64,000 bases of DNA from assembly GCA_003243195.1 (NCBI GenBank), contig QFQI01000003.1:186001-250000 (forward strand), given 5' to 3'. This DNA comes from Sphingomonas taxi (GTDB lineage Bacteria; Pseudomonadota; Alphaproteobacteria; Sphingomonadales; Sphingomonadaceae). The translations under genes were made by a program, and so were the position numbers. Below the pieces are notes generated by a model that saw only the letters and a list, made by a program, of their open reading frames with translations, was not told the origin of the DNA and searched no databases. Below, one piece after another: positions 52,921 through 62,844 of this stretch (its first letter is position 1; each line of letters starts with the position of its first letter).

Positions 52921-53847
52921 GTGGCATCGAGCGGATATGCCGTCACCGCGGACGGCTTGATGAAGCGCTATGGCGAGCGGCGCGTGGTCGACGGCGTCGA
53001 TCTGGCGGTGCCGGCGGGCACGATCTACGGGGTGCTGGGGCCGAACGGCGCGGGCAAGACCACCACGCTGCGCATGCTGCTGGGGATCATCGAGCCGGAC
53101 GCGGGCGCGCGCACCCTGCTGGGCGAGGATCATCCGCGCAACGCCGGCGACCGCGTTGGCTACCTGCCCGAGGAACGCGGGCTGTACCCGTCGATGAAGG
53201 CGCGCGAGGCGATCGCGTTCATGGGCGCGCTGCGCGGGCTGGAGTGGAAGACCGGGCGCGCGCGTGCCACGGAGATGCTGGAGGCCGCCGGGCTGGGCCA
53301 CGCCGCGGACGAGAAGATCCGCAAGCTGTCCAAGGGCATGGCGCAGCTCGTCCAGTTGCTGGGCGCGGTGGTGCACCGCCCCGACCTGCTGGTGCTGGAC
53401 GAGCCGTTCTCCGGCCTCGATCCCGTCAACCAGGATCGGCTGGAGGCGCTGATCCTCGCCGAGCGCGATCGCGGCGCGACGATCCTGTTCTCCACCCATG
53501 TCATGCAGCACGCGCAGCGGCTGTGCGACCGGCTGGCGGTGATCGCGGGCGGGCGGCGACGTTTCGAAGGCACCGTCGACGAAGCGCGCGCCCTGCTGCC
53601 GCAACAGGTGCATTATGTGCCACATCGCGCCGACGCCCGGCTGCCCGACATGCTGCCCCCGGGCGCGCGCCGCGACGGGGAGGCATGGCGGTTCGAACTG
53701 CCCGAGGAAGGGATCGAGGGATTGCTGACGCGGCTGATCGAGGCGGGGTACGGCATCTCCGGTCTGTCGATCGAGCGGCCGGGACTGCACGACGCCTTTG
53801 TGCGCATCGTCGGGCGCGACGCCGCCGGCGCGGAGCCGCGCGCATGA
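52921..53847 (+). CDS. ABC transporter ATP-binding protein, NatA-like
   Basis: A 308-residue ATPase. Walker A GPNGAGKTTTLRMLLG near 42, YLPEERGLYPSMKAREAI in the Q-loop position, signature LSKGMAQLVQLLGAV, Walker B LLVLDEPFSGLDPVNQD, and switch histidine in FSTHVMQHA. A C-terminal domain (about 220-308) follows, as in NatA/DrrA-type exporters. GTG 52921 chosen. Its stop overlaps the permease start by four bases. Confidence 0.88.
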   Translation: MASSGYAVTADGLMKRYGERRVVDGVDLAVPAGTIYGVLGPNGAGKTTTLRMLLGIIEPDAGARTLLGEDHPRNAGDRVGYLPEERGLYPSMKAREAIAFMGALRGLEWKTGRARATEMLEAAGLGHAADEKIRKLSKGMAQLVQLLGAVVHRPDLLVLDEPFSGLDPVNQDRLEALILAERDRGATILFSTHVMQHAQRLCDRLAVIAGGRRRFEGTVDEARALLPQQVHYVPHRADARLPDMLPPGARRDGEAWRFELPEEGIEGLLTRLIEAGYGISGLSIERPGLHDAFVRIVGRDAAGAEPRA

Positions 53848-55082
53848 CCCCGCTGCGCCGCCACCTGCGCCAGACGCTGACGATCGCGCGGCGTGATTTC
53901 GTCGCCACGGTCTTCACCCCGATCTTCCTGCTGTTCCTGTTCGCGCCGGTCATCATGGCGTCGTTCGGCGCGATCGGCGGCCTGGGCGCGGCGACCGCAT
54001 CGCAGGGATCGGCGGACAAGGCGCGGCTGGTGCTGCTGCTCGCGCCGGCGGAGGCGGGGGCCGTGCGCGCGGCCGATGCGCAACTGCGGCCGCTGTTCAC
54101 GGGCGAGGTGCGCCCGCCTGCGCTCGACGTCCGCGCGCCGCGCGGCGACGTGGCCGCGCAGGCGCGCGCGGCGCTGGGCGACGATGCGGTGGACGTGGCG
54201 GCGGTGCTGCGCGGGCCGCTCGACCACCCCGCGATCGTCTATGCCGCCGGCAACCGCGACGACGCGCGTTACCTGCAGGCGATCGCGCGACAGGCGGCGC
54301 TCGCCCGGACGGCGACCGCGCCCGCCGAGGCGACGGTCGAGCGCATCGTCACCACCGCGCCGACGCTGGGCGGGCGCAAGGCGTCTGCGTTCTTCGCGGT
54401 GTTCGGCATCTTCGTCCTCACCCTGTTCCTGTCGGGGCAGGTCGCCGGCACGATGGCGGAGGAGCGCAACAACAAGGTGATCGAGATCCTGGCCGCCGCG
54501 GTGCCGCTGGAAAGCGTGTTCCTGGGCAAGTTGCTCGGCATGTTCGGCGTGGCGGTGCTGTTCGTCGCCTTCTGGGGCGTGGTGGTCACGCAGGTCGGCA
54601 CGCTGCTGCCGCACGACATCGCGCTCGCGCTGCCGCAAGTCGCGCCCGCCGTCGGCGCGGGCTGGTTCGCGCTGCTGTTCGCCGCCTATTTCACCAGCGC
54701 CTATCTGCTGCTCGGCTCGGTATTTCTGGGCATCGGCGCGCAGGCGTCGACGATGCGCGAGGTGCAGATGCTGTCGCTGCCGATCACCATCGTGCAGGTG
54801 GCGATGTTCGGGCTCGCCTCCGCGGCGGTGTCCCACCCCGGATCGTGGGTGGCGATCACCGCGGAGGTGTTCCCGCTGTCCTCGCCATTCGCGATGGCGG
54901 GACGCGCGGCGGGGTCGGCCAACCTGTGGCCGCATCTCGCGGCGCTGGCGTGGCAGGCGCTGTGGGTGGCGATCTTCATCACCACCGGCGCGCGGCTGTT
55001 CCGGCGCGGCGTGCTGCAATCGGGCAGCGCACGGCCGGCGTGGCGCCGGTGGTTCGTGCAGCGCGCGACGCGCGGCATCTAG
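53844..55082 (+). CDS. ABC transporter permease, NatB-like (ABC-2 type)
   Basis: A 412-residue ABC-2 permease: one N-terminal membrane segment (FTPIFLLFLFAPVIMASF), a roughly 150-residue extracytoplasmic loop, then five more segments. The motif GQVAGTMAEERNNKVIEILAAAVP near 205 is the diagnostic NatB/YhaP phrase. Partner of the preceding ATPase; such pairs extrude Na+ or toxic compounds. Start ATG 53844. Confidence 0.87.
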   Translation: MTPLRRHLRQTLTIARRDFVATVFTPIFLLFLFAPVIMASFGAIGGLGAATASQGSADKARLVLLLAPAEAGAVRAADAQLRPLFTGEVRPPALDVRAPRGDVAAQARAALGDDAVDVAAVLRGPLDHPAIVYAAGNRDDARYLQAIARQAALARTATAPAEATVERIVTTAPTLGGRKASAFFAVFGIFVLTLFLSGQVAGTMAEERNNKVIEILAAAVPLESVFLGKLLGMFGVAVLFVAFWGVVVTQVGTLLPHDIALALPQVAPAVGAGWFALLFAAYFTSAYLLLGSVFLGIGAQASTMREVQMLSLPITIVQVAMFGLASAAVSHPGSWVAITAEVFPLSSPFAMAGRAAGSANLWPHLAALAWQALWVAIFITTGARLFRRGVLQSGSARPAWRRWFVQRATRGI

Positions 55083-55257
55083 GGCGGCGCTCCGGCAGCC
55101 GCGCTGTCGCTTTTTTGCAACGGCCTGGCAAAGTGTTGCAGTGCAGCGCCAATCGACTCGGAAGTGTCACGCAACCGACATATTACAGGCTCATCGGCGC
55201 GCCCGACGACGAAGCCGTCGCGGAACGCGTCTTCGGGGCAAAAGGGACAAATCTTCG

Positions 55258-58200
55258 ATGCGAAACAACCTTTTCGTGGGTGTGGCCGCCGTTGCGCTGG
55301 TCATGCCGGCCGCCGCCATGGCGCAGGAAACCACCTCCACGATCCGCGGCAGCGTGACGGCGAACGGCGCGCCGGTCGGGGGGGCGACCGTTGAAGTCCT
55401 GAACGTCCCGTCGGGCACGCGTTCGACGCTGACGACCGACGCCGGCGGCAACTTCACCGCGACCGGCCTGCGTCCCGGCGGCCCCTACTCGGTGACGGTG
55501 CGGGCGGACGGTTTCGCCGAATCCACGATCACCGATGTCAACACCGTGGTGGCCCAGACCTTCAACCTGCCGGTCGAACTGGCGGCCGAGGGCACCGACA
55601 TCGTCGTGACCGCCTCCTCGATCGCCAGCGCACGCACGGTCAGCCAGGGACCGGCGACGATCCTGACCGCCGCGAAGATCGGCACGATCGCCTCGGTCAA
55701 CCGCGACATCCGCGACCTGATGCGCCGCGACCCGCTCGCCCGTCTCGACGACACGCCCAGCGGTGGCCGCGCGGTGAGCTTCGCCGGCCAGAACGCGCGC
55801 TTCAACCGCTTCACGGTCGACGGTGTGCCGATCACCGACAATTTCGGGCTGAACCCCGACGGCCTGCCCAGCCGCCGCTCACCGATCCCGCTCGACGCGA
55901 TCGGCCAGTTCCAGACCAAGGTCGCGCCGTATGACGTGCGCGAGGGCAATTTCCAGGGCGGCGTCGTGAACGTCATCCTGAAGTCGGGCACCAACGAATT
56001 CCACGGCACCGGCTTCTATTCCTATTCGGCCGATGAACTGGCCGGCACCAAGACCAAGGCCGGTCCCGGCGTGCCGACCGGCGAGGTCGTGCTGCCGAAC
56101 TACAAGTACGAGAACTACGGCGCCGAGCTGTCCGGGCCGATCATCAAGGACAAGCTGTTCTTCATGGTCGCCGGCGAGCGGCTGCGTGCGCCGCGCCCGA
56201 TCGCGGAAGGCCCGACCGACAACAATGCCGGTGCGGCCGTCCCGGGGCTGAGCCAGGAGACGGTGAACCGGATCTCCCAGATCGCGCAGAGCCGCTACGG
56301 CTATGACACGGGCGGTGTCGTCAAGAGCAACCAGGACAAGGACGACCGCCTGGTCGCGCGCCTGGACGCCAACCTGTCCGACACGCAGCGGCTGGCGGCG
56401 ACCTACAGCTATGCCGAGGATTCGCTGGTTATCATCAACAACACCAGCGTAAGCCCGTCGAGCCCGCAACTGGGCCTGGCGTCGAACGCCTATCTGTCGG
56501 GCAACAAGCTGCACACCGGCGTTCTGCAGTTGAACTCGCAATGGTCGGACGACTTCTCGACCGAGGCGCGGGGCTTCTACAAGAAATATACCCGCATCCA
56601 GGATCCGTTGATGGGTCGCGGCTTCGCGGAATTCCGCGTCTGCGCCGCGGAGACGTCGGATCGCGGCAATCCGGGTTCCGCCGGCGCGTCCGCATCGGTC
56701 ACCTGCGCGCCCAACACGCCGCAGGTCGCATTCGGCCCCGACGTGTCGCGCCAGTTCAATGCGCTGACCACCGAAACCTGGGGCGGGACGCTGCAGGCAC
56801 GCCTGACGCGCAACAACCACGACCTGCGCATCTTCACCGACATCTCGCATGTCGACGTGTTCAACGCGTTCCTCAGCAACTCGAATCCGCGTGGCGGCAC
56901 CACCGGCACCTATTATTTCGACTCGATCGCCGACTTCCAGGCCGGCAACGCCCAGCGGTTCGGCTACACCAATTCGGTGACGCTGAATCCGGACGAGGCC
57001 GCGGCGAAGTTCAACTACTGGCAATATGCGTTCGGCATCCAGGACACCTGGAGCATCACCCCGACGCTCAACTTCGCCTATGGTATGCGGTACGACCTGT
57101 ACGGCAGCCACAGCCGGCCGAGCGCGAACAACGCCTTCCTGAACCGCTACGGCTTCACCAATCAGGAATTCCTGTCGGGTCGCGGCCTGTTCCAGCCGCG
57201 CTTCGGGTTCGACTGGAAGCCGAGCAGCGTGGTCAGCCTGCGCGGCGGCATCGGCATCTTCGGCGGCGGTGCGCCGGACGTCTATACCTCGAACAGCTTC
57301 TCGAACACGGGCATCCTGTCGAACACGATCGACATCCGCCAGATCAACAACGGCACCTATGTCGGGAACAGCGCCTTCCCGGCCGGCGTCAACCCCGCCG
57401 ACATCATGACCAACGTCAATGGCGCGACGATCCCGGCCGCCGCCAACAACTATCTGGCGGCTGGCGTCTCGGCAGCGGCGACCAACGCGGTGGCGCGCGA
57501 CTTCCGCCTGCCGTCGCAATATCGCGGCACGCTGTCGGTGGACTTCACGCCCGACGTGCTGGGCGGCGGCTGGACGTTCGGCGGCGACTTCTTCTGGTCG
57601 AAGGTCCGTGACCAGGTGTTCTGGACCGACATCCGCTCGGTGCCCACCGCGCTGACCACGCCGGACGGTCGCGTCCGTTACACCTCGCTGACGACGTTCA
57701 ACGACTCGCTGAACGACATCCTGCTGACCAACACCGGCAAGGGTCGCAGCTACGTGGCGGTGGCGCGCGTCAACAAGGCGTTCGACTTCGGCCTGTTCGC
57801 CGGTGTCAGCTACACGTACCAGAACATCAAGGACCAGACGCCCGCGACGTCCTCCACGGCCGGCTCGAACTACGCCAATGGCGCCTTCCTCGATGCCAAC
57901 AGCGCGGCCTATGGCACGTCAAACGACGAAGTGCGGCACAACATCAAATATGACCTGACGTTCGACCACGCCTTCTTCGGCGACTACAAGTCCACCCTGT
58001 CGCTGTTCGGCGAAACCCGCATCGGTCGTCCGTACAGCTACACGATGCAGGACACGTCGAGCGGACGCAGCACGATCTTCGGCACCACCGGGTCGACGTC
58101 GCGCTACCTGCTCTACGTGCCGACCGGCATCGACGACCCGCGCGTGTCCTATGACAATGCAACGGTGGCACAGACGCTGAACGACTTCATCGAATCCTCG

Positions 58201-58641
58201 GGCCTTTCGAAGTATCGCGGCAAGATCGCGCCGCGCAACGCGTTCAACTCCAAGTGGTTCACGCGTATCGACCTGCACATCGCGCAGGAGATCCCGACAT
58301 TCGTGGGCAATTCGCGTATCCAGATCTTCGCGGATATCGAGAATTTCACGAACTTCCTGAACAAGAACTGGGGGCAGATCCGCGAGTACCAGTTCCCGTA
58401 CACGATCGCGGCGGCACGGGCGACCTGCCTGACCACGGCGCTGCCGACCGGTCAGGGCTTCGTTCCGGTGGGCACCAGCGCCGCCAACAACCCCAACAAT
58501 CTGCCGGCGGTCGGCGCCACCAGCACCAGCCAGGCGTGCGCGCAATATCGCTACAGCCTGCCGAATGCGACGCCGACGGACACGATCTACGCGCCGCAGT
58601 CGCTCTACACGATCCGCATCGGCGCGCGCTTCAGCTTCTGA
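55258..58641 (+). CDS. TonB-dependent receptor, Oar-like
   Basis: A 1127-residue outer-membrane receptor. Signal peptide MRNNLFVGVAAVALVMPAAAMAQ; then a carboxypeptidase-regulatory-like beta-sandwich (about 25-105: STIRGSVTANGAPVGGATVEV and SVTVRADGFAESTI). A plug domain follows (about 115-240, with FNRFTVDGVPITDNFGL), then a 22-strand barrel ending in GARFSF. The layout is that of Oar-family receptors, large in sphingomonads. Start ATG 55258 chosen at the signal peptide. A strong terminator follows. Ligand unknown; glycans or peptides are usual guesses. Confidence 0.88.
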   Translation: MRNNLFVGVAAVALVMPAAAMAQETTSTIRGSVTANGAPVGGATVEVLNVPSGTRSTLTTDAGGNFTATGLRPGGPYSVTVRADGFAESTITDVNTVVAQTFNLPVELAAEGTDIVVTASSIASARTVSQGPATILTAAKIGTIASVNRDIRDLMRRDPLARLDDTPSGGRAVSFAGQNARFNRFTVDGVPITDNFGLNPDGLPSRRSPIPLDAIGQFQTKVAPYDVREGNFQGGVVNVILKSGTNEFHGTGFYSYSADELAGTKTKAGPGVPTGEVVLPNYKYENYGAELSGPIIKDKLFFMVAGERLRAPRPIAEGPTDNNAGAAVPGLSQETVNRISQIAQSRYGYDTGGVVKSNQDKDDRLVARLDANLSDTQRLAATYSYAEDSLVIINNTSVSPSSPQLGLASNAYLSGNKLHTGVLQLNSQWSDDFSTEARGFYKKYTRIQDPLMGRGFAEFRVCAAETSDRGNPGSAGASASVTCAPNTPQVAFGPDVSRQFNALTTETWGGTLQARLTRNNHDLRIFTDISHVDVFNAFLSNSNPRGGTTGTYYFDSIADFQAGNAQRFGYTNSVTLNPDEAAAKFNYWQYAFGIQDTWSITPTLNFAYGMRYDLYGSHSRPSANNAFLNRYGFTNQEFLSGRGLFQPRFGFDWKPSSVVSLRGGIGIFGGGAPDVYTSNSFSNTGILSNTIDIRQINNGTYVGNSAFPAGVNPADIMTNVNGATIPAAANNYLAAGVSAAATNAVARDFRLPSQYRGTLSVDFTPDVLGGGWTFGGDFFWSKVRDQVFWTDIRSVPTALTTPDGRVRYTSLTTFNDSLNDILLTNTGKGRSYVAVARVNKAFDFGLFAGVSYTYQNIKDQTPATSSTAGSNYANGAFLDANSAAYGTSNDEVRHNIKYDLTFDHAFFGDYKSTLSLFGETRIGRPYSYTMQDTSSGRSTIFGTTGSTSRYLLYVPTGIDDPRVSYDNATVAQTLNDFIESSGLSKYRGKIAPRNAFNSKWFTRIDLHIAQEIPTFVGNSRIQIFADIENFTNFLNKNWGQIREYQFPYTIAAARATCLTTALPTGQGFVPVGTSAANNPNNLPAVGATSTSQACAQYRYSLPNATPTDTIYAPQSLYTIRIGARFSF

Positions 58642-58665
58642 GGCGACGCCCCGCCGGCGCACATC

Positions 58666-58703
58666 GGGCTGCCGTCCCCAGCGGGACGGCGGCCCTTCCT
58701 TTT
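58666..58703 (+). terminator. Intrinsic terminator after the TonB-dependent receptor
   Basis: A 13-base stem GGGCTGCCGTCCC/GGGACGGCGGCCC with one G-T pair and a four-base loop is followed by TTCCTTTT. It ends the receptor transcript and separates it from the sensor kinase 35 bases on. Confidence 0.88.
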
Positions 58704-58737
58704 GCGCGTCGCGGGCGAGGCGTGTAGAGGACGCGGG

Positions 58738-59895
58738 ATGGCGACCTCCGCGACCCCCGCCCCTGCCGCTTCCACCCTCACCGCATATGGCCAGGGCGCG
58801 GCGTCCGAGCCGCGACTGTTCGTCCGGCCGTTCTTCGAGAACAAGGCATCCGCCTTCTGGAAGCTGCAGGCGGTCGGGTGGACCGGCTATCTGGTGCTGC
58901 GCTCGGTATCGTCGCTCAGCAGCAACCCGTCGCTGCAGGTGATCGTCTCGGTGCTGATCGAGGCGATCATCGGCTATTGCATCACGCTGCTGCTCTCCAC
59001 GCTCTACGGCTATTACCGCCAGTTGCCGCGCGTGACCGGCATCCTGCTGTCGATCTTCACGCTGGCGGCGGCGGCGTTCCTGTACGCGACGCTCTATGCC
59101 TTTTCGTTCAGCCTCATCATCCGGCTTGCGCCCGGCGTGGAGCTGTCGATCCTGCTCGCGGCGCTGTTCCTCAGCTTCACGGTGCTCGCCGGCTGGTCGG
59201 CGCTGTATTTCGGGATCAACTTCTACCTGATCCTGGAGGACCAGATCGACCAGATGGAGCATCTGGAGAACCAGGCCAGCTCCGCGCAACTGGCGATGCT
59301 GCGCTACCAGTTGAACCCGCATTTCCTGTTCAACACGCTCAACTCGATCTCGACGCTGGTGCTGCTGAAGCAGACCGAGCGCGCCAACGCGATGCTGTCG
59401 CGCCTGTCGTCGTTCCTGCGCTACACGCTCGCCAACGAGCCGACCGCGCATGTCACGGTGGCGCAAGAGATGGAGACGCTGAAACTGTATCTGGAAATCG
59501 AGAAGATGCGGTTCGAGGACCGGCTGCGTCCGAGCTTCGAGGTCGACCCCGCCGCCGAAAAGGCGCGGCTGCCGTCGCTGCTGCTCCAGCCGCTGGTGGA
59601 AAACGCGATCAAATATGCGGTGACGCCGCAGGAGGATGGCGCGGAGATCTGCGTCACCGTGCGGCTCGTCGGTGACAGGGTGCTGCTCGGCGTATCCGAC
59701 ACCGGACCGGGTTTGATGCCGACCAAATCGCGTCCAAGCCTTTCCACCGGCGTCGGCATCGCCAATATCAGGGAGCGGCTGGCCCAGGCATACGGCCCGG
59801 ACCACCGCTTCGATGTGCGGGCCATGCCGACGGGCGGGTTCGGGGTCGAGATCGAGATCCCGTACCAGCTCGAAGTACCCAATAGAGAGGTGTGA
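58738..59895 (+). CDS. LytS/YehU-type sensor histidine kinase
   Basis: A 385-residue membrane kinase. Four to five membrane segments (about 40-165) precede a short coiled coil and the His_kinase domain, whose phospho-acceptor is in LRYQLNPHFLFNTLNSIS near residue 200. The ATPase domain shows LLLQPLVENAIKYAV and DTGPGLMP, then STGVGIANIRERL. The membrane part matches no known sensor domain. The ribosome-binding site AGAGGA precedes ATG 58738. Stop and start overlap with its LytTR regulator (TGATG). Confidence 0.88.
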   Translation: MATSATPAPAASTLTAYGQGAASEPRLFVRPFFENKASAFWKLQAVGWTGYLVLRSVSSLSSNPSLQVIVSVLIEAIIGYCITLLLSTLYGYYRQLPRVTGILLSIFTLAAAAFLYATLYAFSFSLIIRLAPGVELSILLAALFLSFTVLAGWSALYFGINFYLILEDQIDQMEHLENQASSAQLAMLRYQLNPHFLFNTLNSISTLVLLKQTERANAMLSRLSSFLRYTLANEPTAHVTVAQEMETLKLYLEIEKMRFEDRLRPSFEVDPAAEKARLPSLLLQPLVENAIKYAVTPQEDGAEICVTVRLVGDRVLLGVSDTGPGLMPTKSRPSLSTGVGIANIRERLAQAYGPDHRFDVRAMPTGGFGVEIEIPYQLEVPNREV

Positions 59896-60701
59896 TGACC
59901 ATTCGTACCATCCTCGTCGACGACGAGCCGCTCGCGATCCAGGGGCTCGAATTGCGCTTGCAGGCGCACGACGACGTCGAGATCATCGCCAAGTGCCAGA
60001 ACGGGCGCGAGGCGATCAGCGCGATCAAGACCCACAAGCCCGACCTCGTCTTCCTCGACATCCAGATGCCGGGGTTCGACGGCTTTTCGGTGGTGCAGGG
60101 GCTGATGGACGTCGAGCCGCCGCTGTTCGTGTTCGTAACGGCCTATTCCGACCATGCGATCCGCGCGTTCGAGGCACAGGCGACCGATTATCTGATGAAG
60201 CCGGTCGAGGAATCGCGGCTGGCCGACACGCTGGACCGCGTGCGCCAGCGCCTGTCGGAGCGCAGCAGCGCCGGCGAGGCGGAGAAACTGAAGGAGGCGC
60301 TGGCCGAGCACGCGCCGGAGGCGGCGGCCGAAATGGCCGATACCGGCGGCGGCGAGGCGGTGAACACCAGCCGCTTCGAGAAGATGATCAACATCAAGGA
60401 TCAGGGGCAGATCTTCCGCGTCGACGTCGACACGATCGAGCGGATCGACGCCGCCGGCGACTATATGGTCATCTACACCGGCGACCGGAACCTGATCCTG
60501 CGCGAGACGATGAAGGATCTGGAAAAGCGGCTCGACCCGCGGCGGTTCCAGCGCATCCACCGGTCGACGATCGTCAATCTCGACCTCGTGAAGCAGGTGA
60601 AGCCGCACACCAACGGCGAATGCTTCCTGGTGCTCGATTCCGGCGCCAACGTGAAGGTGAGCCGCAGCTACCGCGACGTGGTGGCGCGCTTCGTCCATTG
60701 A
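59895..60701 (+). CDS. LytTR-family response regulator
   Basis: A 268-residue regulator. Receiver domain 1-120: acidic pair DDE at 9-11, Asp55 in LVFLDIQMPG, threonine in FVTAYS and lysine in DYLMKPVEE. A linker rich in Glu and Ala precedes a LytTR DNA-binding domain (about 165-265): IERIDAAGDYMVIYTG, RFQRIHRSTIVNLD and VKVSRSYRDVV. ATG 59895 is preferred; GTG 59892 would add one residue. Coupled both to the kinase and, by TTGA overlap, to trhO. Confidence 0.9.
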   Translation: MTIRTILVDDEPLAIQGLELRLQAHDDVEIIAKCQNGREAISAIKTHKPDLVFLDIQMPGFDGFSVVQGLMDVEPPLFVFVTAYSDHAIRAFEAQATDYLMKPVEESRLADTLDRVRQRLSERSSAGEAEKLKEALAEHAPEAAAEMADTGGGEAVNTSRFEKMINIKDQGQIFRVDVDTIERIDAAGDYMVIYTGDRNLILRETMKDLEKRLDPRRFQRIHRSTIVNLDLVKQVKPHTNGECFLVLDSGANVKVSRSYRDVVARFVH

Positions 60702-61627
60702 GCGCGCCCGGGACGATCCGCGTCGCGGCGCTGTACCGCTTCGCGCGGTTCGACGACCCGCACGCGCTGCGCGAACCGCTGCTGGCGTGCGCGCGCGCGG
60801 CGGGGGTGAAGGGCACGCTGCTGCTGGCCGGCGAAGGGATCAACGGCACGATCGCGGGGACGCCGGCGGCGCTGGACGCGGTGCTCGCGCACATCCGCGC
60901 GCTGCCGGGCTGCGCGGCGCCGTCGCTGAAGTTCGCGGACGCCGGGTCGATGCCGTTCCACCGGCTGAAGGTGAAGGTGAAGCGCGAGATCGTGACGATG
61001 GGCGTCACGGTCGATCCGTTGACCGATGCCGGCACCTATGTCGCGCCGGCGGCGTGGAACGCGCTGATCGCCGATCCCGAGACGCTGGTGATCGACACGC
61101 GCAACGCCTATGAGGTGGCGGTCGGCACGTTCGCGGGCGCGGTGGATCCCGGCACGGCCGGGTTCGCCGACTTCCCGGCCTGGTTCCGCGACCATCGCGA
61201 GCGGCTGATGACCGGCAAGCGCCGGGTGGCGATGTTCTGCACCGGCGGCATCCGCTGCGAAAAGTCCACCGCTTTCCTGAAGGCGGAAGGGGTGGAGCAG
61301 GTCCACCATCTCGACGGCGGCATCCTGCGCTATCTGGAGGAAGTGCCCGAGCAGGACAGCGCATGGCGGGGCGAATGCTTCGTCTTCGACCAGCGCGTGG
61401 CGGTGGGGCACGGGCTGACGCCGGGCACGCATGCCCTGTGCTTCGCCTGCCGGATGCCCGTCGGCCCCGCAGACCGCGCCTCGCCGCTGTACGAGGAGGG
61501 CGTGAGCTGCCCGGCCTGCCATGGCAGGCGTTCCGATGCGGAACGCGCCGGCTATGCCGAGCGGCATCGTCAGGAGCGACTGGCAGCGGCGCGCGGCGAG
61601 GCGCATGTCGGGCGCGTCCTCGACTGA
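60698..61627 (+). CDS. trhO: tRNA uridine(34) hydroxylase TrhO (rhodanese-related)
   Basis: A 309-residue protein of the YceA/TrhO family, which hydroxylates U34 of some tRNAs with oxygen. N-terminal domain: VKGTLLLAGEGINGTIAG and ADAGSMPFHRLKVKVKREIVT. Rhodanese domain: VIDTRNAYEVAVGTF and the active-site CTGGIRCEKSTAFL, then HHLDGGILRYLEE. The C-terminal CFACRMPV and CPACHGRR form a probable zinc site. The start is TTG 60698, overlapping the regulator stop by four bases; no other start fits. Confidence 0.9.
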   Translation: MSAPGTIRVAALYRFARFDDPHALREPLLACARAAGVKGTLLLAGEGINGTIAGTPAALDAVLAHIRALPGCAAPSLKFADAGSMPFHRLKVKVKREIVTMGVTVDPLTDAGTYVAPAAWNALIADPETLVIDTRNAYEVAVGTFAGAVDPGTAGFADFPAWFRDHRERLMTGKRRVAMFCTGGIRCEKSTAFLKAEGVEQVHHLDGGILRYLEEVPEQDSAWRGECFVFDQRVAVGHGLTPGTHALCFACRMPVGPADRASPLYEEGVSCPACHGRRSDAERAGYAERHRQERLAAARGEAHVGRVLD

Positions 61628-61752
61628 TCCGCGTCGAACGGGCAGCATCACGACGATAGCGAGGGCGGGAGCCATTCCGGGTTGATGGCGTTCCCCGTCA
61701 TCCAACGATGCCGCCGTGCGGTTTCGGTCAGTTCCGCGGGGGGTTTCGAAGA

Positions 61753-62844
61753 ATGACGATCGTCCGGCAGCGCGTCGAAAACGGCGGGCTCATCCTGTTC
61801 CTTGGCGCCATCACGATCGCGCTGACGCTGGTGGTGTCCAGCTTCATCGGCGCGCTGTTGTGGGCCGCGCTGGCGGCGCTGCTGTTCCAGCCGATCTTCC
61901 GCCGTTTCCTGGCGCACTGGCCGGCGCGGCGCAACATGGCGGCGGCGCTGACGCTGCTGGTCATCACGGTGGCGGTGGTGATCCCGGCGATGATCGTGGC
62001 GAGCCTGGTCGTCGAGCAGGCGGCGGGCGTTTATCAGCAGATCAGCACCGGCCAGATCAACTTCGCGCAATATTTCCAGCAGGTGCACGACGCGCTCCCC
62101 GAGCGCCTGCAGCACATTCTGGACCGCTCCGGCTTCAACAGTTTCGAGCGCGCGCAGGCGCGGATCTCGCAGGCGGTGGGAAGCAGCGCCAGCCAGCTCG
62201 CGCGGCGCGCGCTGTCGATCGGCGCCAATGCTGCGGCGTTCCTGCTGGCGTTCGGTGTCGGGCTGTACGTCACCTTCTTCCTGTTGCGCGACGGCGAGCG
62301 GATCGGGCCGGCGGTGGTGCGCGCGCTTCCGCTGGAGCCGCATGTCGCCGAGCAGCTTGCCGACAAGTTCGTGACGGTGGTGCGCGCGACGATCAAGGGA
62401 TCGGGCGTGGTCGCGCTGGCGCAGGGCGCGCTGGGGGCGATCACCTTCTGGATCGTCGGGCTGCCGGCGGCACTGCTGTGGGGCATGCTGATGGCGATCG
62501 CGGCGCTGCTGCCCGCGATCGGGCCGGCGATCATCTGGGGGCCGGTCGCGATCTACCTGCTGGCGACCGGCGCGATCTGGCAGGCGGTGGTGGTGCTCGT
62601 GTCCGGCGTGTTCGTGATCGGCCTGGTCGACAACCTGTTGCGCCCGATCCTGGTCGGCCGCGACACCGGCATCCCCGACTGGCTGGTGCTGGTGACCACG
62701 CTGGGGGGCATCGACCTGATCGGGCTGAGCGGCATCGTCGTCGGCCCGCTGGCCGGTGCGCTGTTCATCGCCGGGTGGCAGATCCTGACCGAGCAGCGCG
62801 GCCGCGATCGTGCCTTGGATGCGACCGCCGCCACGACGGGGTGA
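61753..62844 (+). CDS. AI-2E family transporter
   Basis: A 363-residue membrane protein with about eight segments in the AI-2E (YhhQ/PerM-like, UPF0118) pattern: LVVSSFIGALLWAALAALLFQPIFRR near 25, then a soluble helical region (about 90-150). AFLLAFGVGLYVTFFLLRDGER, LPAIGPAIIWGPVAIYLL and VDNLLRPILVGRD follow. Members transport varied small molecules and some act as Na+/H+ antiporters; autoinducer transport should not be assumed. Start ATG 61753 after GAAGA. Confidence 0.85.
   Translation: MTIVRQRVENGGLILFLGAITIALTLVVSSFIGALLWAALAALLFQPIFRRFLAHWPARRNMAAALTLLVITVAVVIPAMIVASLVVEQAAGVYQQISTGQINFAQYFQQVHDALPERLQHILDRSGFNSFERAQARISQAVGSSASQLARRALSIGANAAAFLLAFGVGLYVTFFLLRDGERIGPAVVRALPLEPHVAEQLADKFVTVVRATIKGSGVVALAQGALGAITFWIVGLPAALLWGMLMAIAALLPAIGPAIIWGPVAIYLLATGAIWQAVVVLVSGVFVIGLVDNLLRPILVGRDTGIPDWLVLVTTLGGIDLIGLSGIVVGPLAGALFIAGWQILTEQRGRDRALDATAATTG

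Noticed and set aside
61753..62844. Autoinducer-2 exporter implying quorum sensing.
   Set aside because: The AI-2E family name is historical; members transport diverse solutes and no luxS or signalling gene is present here.
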